From assembly GCA_028284565.1 (NCBI GenBank), contig JANQRM010000432.1, positions 1-19,649 on the forward strand: a stretch of DNA of 19,649 bases, given 5' to 3'. Position 1 is the first letter of the stretch. Each line of letters begins with the position of its first letter. Positions 16,501 through 19,649 of this stretch are shown here, piece after piece. Under the pieces are notes generated by a model. The model made no database searches and had not been told where the DNA came from. It saw only the letters and a program-made list of their open reading frames with translations. Position numbers and translations under genes: made by a program. The stretch is from Anaerolineae bacterium. Its GTDB lineage: Bacteria > Chloroflexota > Anaerolineae > Aggregatilineales > Phototrophicaceae.

Positions 16501-19500
16501 GTTTTCCCCTTGTTTGCAGATAACGAACTCTCGGCACTCTTTTATATCGTGTCGGACGAGGCGATGACCCTCTCCCAAGAAGATTATGAGACCTATCTCG
16601 CGCTGACGGGGCAGATGAGTACCCAGATTCAAAATCGTCAATTGTTGGCGACAACTGAGCAAGCCCTTAATGAAACACGGCATCTGTACAACGCAACACG
16701 CGCGATCGCCAGCGCACAGGATACGGAAGCCATCTATCAGGTGGCAGTGACCAGCCTTGCCCAACCCTTCGCCCGTCTAGCAGATGACACGCTCATCAGC
16801 ATTACCTTCTTGCAAACGACGGATGACCCCCGCCCTGATACAGAGGAACTGCGCTATACCTATCAATGGGTAAGCAACTCCAATTATCGCTACGATGTCA
16901 AAGTCGGGCAGACTATTGTTCATACTGATGCCCCCTTTGGCACACTCACACAAGCGAAGAACGAAGCCCTGTTGTATCAGGATTATGGAACTGCCACGTC
17001 ACATCCGCTGTTGCAAGACATCTTGATGGAACATGAAGCAGAGACCACACTTGTTACACGTCTTCAATCGCGTCAAAGTTGGTTTGGGGTGATGATTGTC
17101 CGCTCGACACAAGTCAACGCTTTTAACACCAACTATCTCAACTTTGCCCAAGCGATTGCGGACCAAGTGGCAACCGCAATTGAAATCCAACGCCTATTCC
17201 AAGAGACACAAAATGAACGGCGTACGCTCGAAGACATCCTCTCCACCTTGCCCGCGGGTGTGCTGATGTTAGACCCTTATACATACATCCCGATGTTATC
17301 GAATGAAAGTGTTGAAGCCTTACTTGGACGAAAATTGGATTTGACAAAACCCTTCGATTCTTCCATGTATAATTTGTATCGAACTGGAACCAACCTCAAT
17401 TATCCAACGGATGAACTGCCTATCTATACAGCTCTCGAAGCGGGGTACGAAACTTCAGCTGATGATGTCGCTGTCATTCGAGAAGATTATCACGCCGACC
17501 TCATCATCAATGCCGCACCCATTTATGATAACCGCCAAAACCCCATCGGGATTGTCGCCGCTTTCCAAGACATCAGTAACCTGCGTGGGCTAGAAAATAC
17601 ACTTCAAGAGAATCTGCGCGAAACGGTAGCGATGTACGAGACCCAACGCGCCTTGACAGAAGCTGACAACTTTGAAGAATTGCTCGATGCGGTCTTGATG
17701 CAATTGGTGATGATGCAACCAATGGATGCGTATATCCTGCTCACGGATGAGACAGAGGGGGGCATTCACCTTGCGCGTTTCCTTGCCCAACCTTTGGAGC
17801 ATGTCGAAGCCCTCTCGCCCATTTTGCCGATGGATAACTTCGCAAACTTCCCAGATATCGCCACAAATGACAGTGTGCCAACCCACACCCGCGAGGTCTT
17901 TACTGAGCTAGATATTCATTCTGTGATGATCCTCCCGCTACGAGTTCGGTCTCGTCTCGTCCCGCTCGGCTGGCTGATGGCGGTGGATCAACAACTAAAT
18001 GCCTTTACAGATGAACATGAGCGTTCCTTAGTGTCTTTGGGCGATACCGCACGGACCGCTATGGACAACCATTATCTGGTTCAAAGTACTCAGACGGCAC
18101 TGCAAGAAACCCGTTCGCTCTACTCGGCGACGACAACCCTCACCCGTGCGCGCGATTTGTTTGAATTGAGCGATGCACTCGAAGCTGCCTTAGAAAGTCT
18201 CAATGCTGATATGATTGCTGGCTATGTGGTGGCTGATGCCCGCGGAAGCGAAGCTATGCAACTCTTCAAAAAGGGCTTTGAATCCAGTGAAATTAATGGG
18301 CTGAATATGCAAACGCTCTTAGTTGCCGATTTGCCCCAAACGGATAGTGCCTATATTAGCGATATTACGCGCTCAACCTTGGGGCAGTTTGAACAAGAAC
18401 TCCTCAAAGCTGGCAATATCCAAGCCTTTGCGGCAGTGAACCTTCGTGTCAAAGATACGCCAAGTGGTCGCTTGTTTGTGGGTTATCATGAACCCCATAA
18501 CTTTACCGAAGGTGAGACACGCTTCCTCAATGCGGTATCGGACAGTGCCTCTGTGGTGATTGACAATCAAGTCCTGCTTGACCAGATTCAAAGCAACCTT
18601 GAAGAAACCAGCGTCCTCTATCAAGCAAGTAAAGCCCTCACTGACTCCGCTACACCCGATGACATTCTCGATGTGGTGGTTGATTACCTGATTGGAGGGC
18701 ATGTCAATCAAGCCTTTATCGCACTCCTACAAAGTCCAAATTGGGAAGGACTAACCGCCTCTGTTGACGTGGGCGCAAGTTGGTCTAGTGATGGTAGTGT
18801 CGATTTGAAAGGTATCTCCCTCAACCGCGAGCAATTCCCCGCATGGGAGCAATTGGCGAGTCCAACAGTGTTGACGATTGATGATATTGAAGATGAAAGC
18901 ATTCCGGAAGACATTCGTTTTAGTGTCCAGAGTTTGGATGCTCGCTCGCTGGTGGTGATTCCTCTTGCCGTGCCAGCGCGTTCCATTGGGGCGATCTGGA
19001 TTGCATCGCAAGAAGCCTATCATTACAGCGATACGGAATTGCGTCTCTATCAATCCTTTGCTGAGCAAGCCTCTCTTTCCCTAGAAGCGGCTCACTTGTT
19101 GGAACAAACGGAGCGACGCGCCCGCCAGCTACAGACTTCATCTGAAGTGGGGCAACGGGTCGGACAAATCCTTGACCTAGATGTGCTATTCCCACAGGTG
19201 GTTGAATTGATTAAGAGCCAGTTCGATTATGACCATGTGCAAATCTTCCTGATGGACGATGATGATGACTACGCTGAGCTGATGGCGAGTACGGGTGAAG
19301 CAGGTCAACAACTCTTGGCGAAAAAACACAAACTACAAAAAGGCTCCAGTAGTGTGATTGGGCGTGTGACCGCAACAGGCGAACCGACCCTCGCACTCGA
19401 CACCTCCGATGCCAACGTGGTTCACCGTCCCAATCCAATTTTGCCTCTCACACGCTCTGAAATGGCGTTGCCAATTATCATCAAGGGGCAAGTCGTGGGT

Positions 19501-19649
19501 GCGCTTGACGTGCAATCGAACCAACCCAATGCTTTTGGTGAAGAGGACATCCGTGCGTTGACCGTACTCACCGGGCAAATCTCTGTGGCGATTGATAACG
19601 CGCGTCTCTATGCCGACTCGCAAGCTCGTGCGAATGATATGACATTCCT
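13567..19649 (+). CDS. Giant multi-sensor protein: TM-Cache-like-TM-HAMP-(GAF)n-PAS-(GAF)n, 3' end outside window
   Basis: Open from the ATG at 13567 (GGGGAG at 13557-13562) to the right edge: 2027 full codons without a stop. TM1 is about 10-31. A roughly 290-residue extracytoplasmic, dCache-like domain follows, with a Y-R-Q-I-Q-F-I-S-P-N-G-I-V-R strand near 108-121. TM2 is about 326-347 and a HAMP-like helix pair is at 350-412. Cytoplasmic modules in order: canonical GAF (418-578); linker with W602 and a truncated GAF (640-693); divergent GAFs at about 694-861, 864-1031 and 1035-1215; a PAS-like domain at 1217-1348 (ILSTLPAGVLMLDP ... IVAAFQDIS); divergent GAFs at about 1349-1513, 1514-1679 and 1680-1855; and a canonical GAF at 1855-2018 (ASTGEAGQQLL, SSSVIGRVTATGE, LDVQS). 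Linkers repeat an ET-x-x-LY signalling-helix motif. The type of protein (multi-sensor, often hybrid, histidine kinase) is inferred; no HisKA or HATPase domain has appeared by the edge. It starts 35 bp after the previous stop. Confidence 0.9.
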   Translation, partial: MNNTLQRRILTRSLLVFALIALAFVIIGAITQFNAVQATLQNEYETTLTRTQALLEGDLQQITQATVDITTNNDVRLEASRFEEVATYLSIPINRLFTTLIEQQPEFYRQIQFISPNGIVRAEVINDTGLSVIIESDDIPREDLDLLSNPDFQRALLTDNNQVLHIGEMSLLTNGEGAIVQPFQPVFSLFAPIYASNTSSQLLGLIRIEVDSTSLLQRVDNPSASNQILSEGRRLILLDSSNFTIADSGAQTNDFLMAMGSLAVSEAIDPVHQAVTDFSQTTSDNVSLATKGGLVLSRHALPLIGTDGGNWHLFVVEDILTAYRPVIIALIALTALAIAFVALAGWVLNRLLRPELEPIFQATQNLQDMAQGQRQPALALNASNDTAQRITGSMARLSQQISELDQSVTEETQRRTRDLQIAARIGRETATLYDIDELLQRSIELICVELSFYHAQVFFVDDVGINAVLTYSRGEAGRQMLEQGHKIRIGSNTVIGQVTQRKTPIIINDTEQPGDIPHGFNPLLPDTRAEMGLPLIIQGEVIGALDIQSTIPDSFHEDDLPTLQLLADQLAIAVHNARLMNQSQERIAQIDRLNRQLTRKAWDDTETLLELEEAYRYNLMDVETGKDNQNGSSADVDSQLATPITIRGEVIGTLNATLDDEFTFTESDQTILRSVAERVALAIENARLFQETQNSLAETSTLYDLSRQLNEASTFDDIIQSVILSVVPDAQSGHIWLFSDDEQAVQLYRGEHEAEKHQTIRWQIDEHPVLQDLTSETSMVVNNLRRDSRVDEELRADFELLGAEAVAFIPLNMRGVWRGFITIEFSSARHFSQREQRLYNALIDQAGVAIDNRLLQAQTQEALSRNEKLYSASRIINTANSMADLVYAAVATSDNTSANFWLATLEGERSAEGDFTQARIVAQSDHGVVQATQILHPIHVRADSPWRHREPEVLTSQEDTLQSIPREWINEQEVNFVVVFPLFADNELSALFYIVSDEAMTLSQEDYETYLALTGQMSTQIQNRQLLATTEQALNETRHLYNATRAIASAQDTEAIYQVAVTSLAQPFARLADDTLISITFLQTTDDPRPDTEELRYTYQWVSNSNYRYDVKVGQTIVHTDAPFGTLTQAKNEALLYQDYGTATSHPLLQDILMEHEAETTLVTRLQSRQSWFGVMIVRSTQVNAFNTNYLNFAQAIADQVATAIEIQRLFQETQNERRTLEDILSTLPAGVLMLDPYTYIPMLSNESVEALLGRKLDLTKPFDSSMYNLYRTGTNLNYPTDELPIYTALEAGYETSADDVAVIREDYHADLIINAAPIYDNRQNPIGIVAAFQDISNLRGLENTLQENLRETVAMYETQRALTEADNFEELLDAVLMQLVMMQPMDAYILLTDETEGGIHLARFLAQPLEHVEALSPILPMDNFANFPDIATNDSVPTHTREVFTELDIHSVMILPLRVRSRLVPLGWLMAVDQQLNAFTDEHERSLVSLGDTARTAMDNHYLVQSTQTALQETRSLYSATTTLTRARDLFELSDALEAALESLNADMIAGYVVADARGSEAMQLFKKGFESSEINGLNMQTLLVADLPQTDSAYISDITRSTLGQFEQELLKAGNIQAFAAVNLRVKDTPSGRLFVGYHEPHNFTEGETRFLNAVSDSASVVIDNQVLLDQIQSNLEETSVLYQASKALTDSATPDDILDVVVDYLIGGHVNQAFIALLQSPNWEGLTASVDVGASWSSDGSVDLKGISLNREQFPAWEQLASPTVLTIDDIEDESIPEDIRFSVQSLDARSLVVIPLAVPARSIGAIWIASQEAYHYSDTELRLYQSFAEQASLSLEAAHLLEQTERRARQLQTSSEVGQRVGQILDLDVLFPQVVELIKSQFDYDHVQIFLMDDDDDYAELMASTGEAGQQLLAKKHKLQKGSSSVIGRVTATGEPTLALDTSDANVVHRPNPILPLTRSEMALPIIIKGQVVGALDVQSNQPNAFGEEDIRALTVLTGQISVAIDNARLYADSQARANDMTF

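Overview
The window looks like a piece of a bacterial chromosome. My best guess is Chloroflexota (Anaerolineae-like). The guess rests on the style of the multi-GAF proteins, with recurrent STGEAG, LLPDTRAE and DVQS signatures and short truncated-GAF C-termini, which I recall as typical of that phylum. There are no rRNA, tRNA or other marker genes to confirm it, so it is moderate to low confidence.

Left part (1-1972, minus strand). A DHA2-type 14-TM major facilitator drug/proton antiporter runs off the left edge; its 5' end is at 1196, with a good ribosome binding site and an extended -10 promoter candidate. A 257-bp spacer holds a short imperfect direct repeat and an 11-bp perfect palindrome. 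Then comes a complete cytoplasmic cyclophilin-type peptidyl-prolyl isomerase (1454-1972). These look like ordinary housekeeping or accessory genes unrelated to what follows.

Right part (2235-19649, plus strand). A 262-bp divergent intergenic region with a TATAAT box leads into one long, tightly packed operon-like array of at least eight genes with no intergenic gap over 35 bp: two stand-alone receiver (CheY/DivK-like) proteins; a soluble protein made of about six GAF domains; three proteins of 540-563 aa, each with a different 5-6 TM membrane front end on a common GAF chassis; a 754-aa TM-Cache-like-TM-HAMP-GAF protein; and a giant protein (more than 2027 aa, open at the right edge) with TM-Cache-like-TM-HAMP, about eight GAF domains, one truncated GAF and one PAS-like domain. 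Four successive junctions are ATGA stop/start overlaps, implying translational coupling.

How it may work together (inference). The array has many ligand-binding or dimerisation modules and two phosphoacceptor receivers but no histidine kinase, cyclase, phosphatase or DNA-binding output in the window. The five complete GAF proteins all end inside what looks like the first part of another GAF domain, followed by a short disordered tail. At the equivalent position the giant protein carries on into a full GAF. A plausible model is a multi-subunit sensory complex whose subunits are co-translated and interact through GAF and signalling-helix surfaces, with the transmitter domain in the unseen C-terminus of the giant protein or in a gene just downstream, signalling to the two receivers. 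Only the module order and gene arrangement are seen directly; the complex and the phosphorelay are hypotheses.
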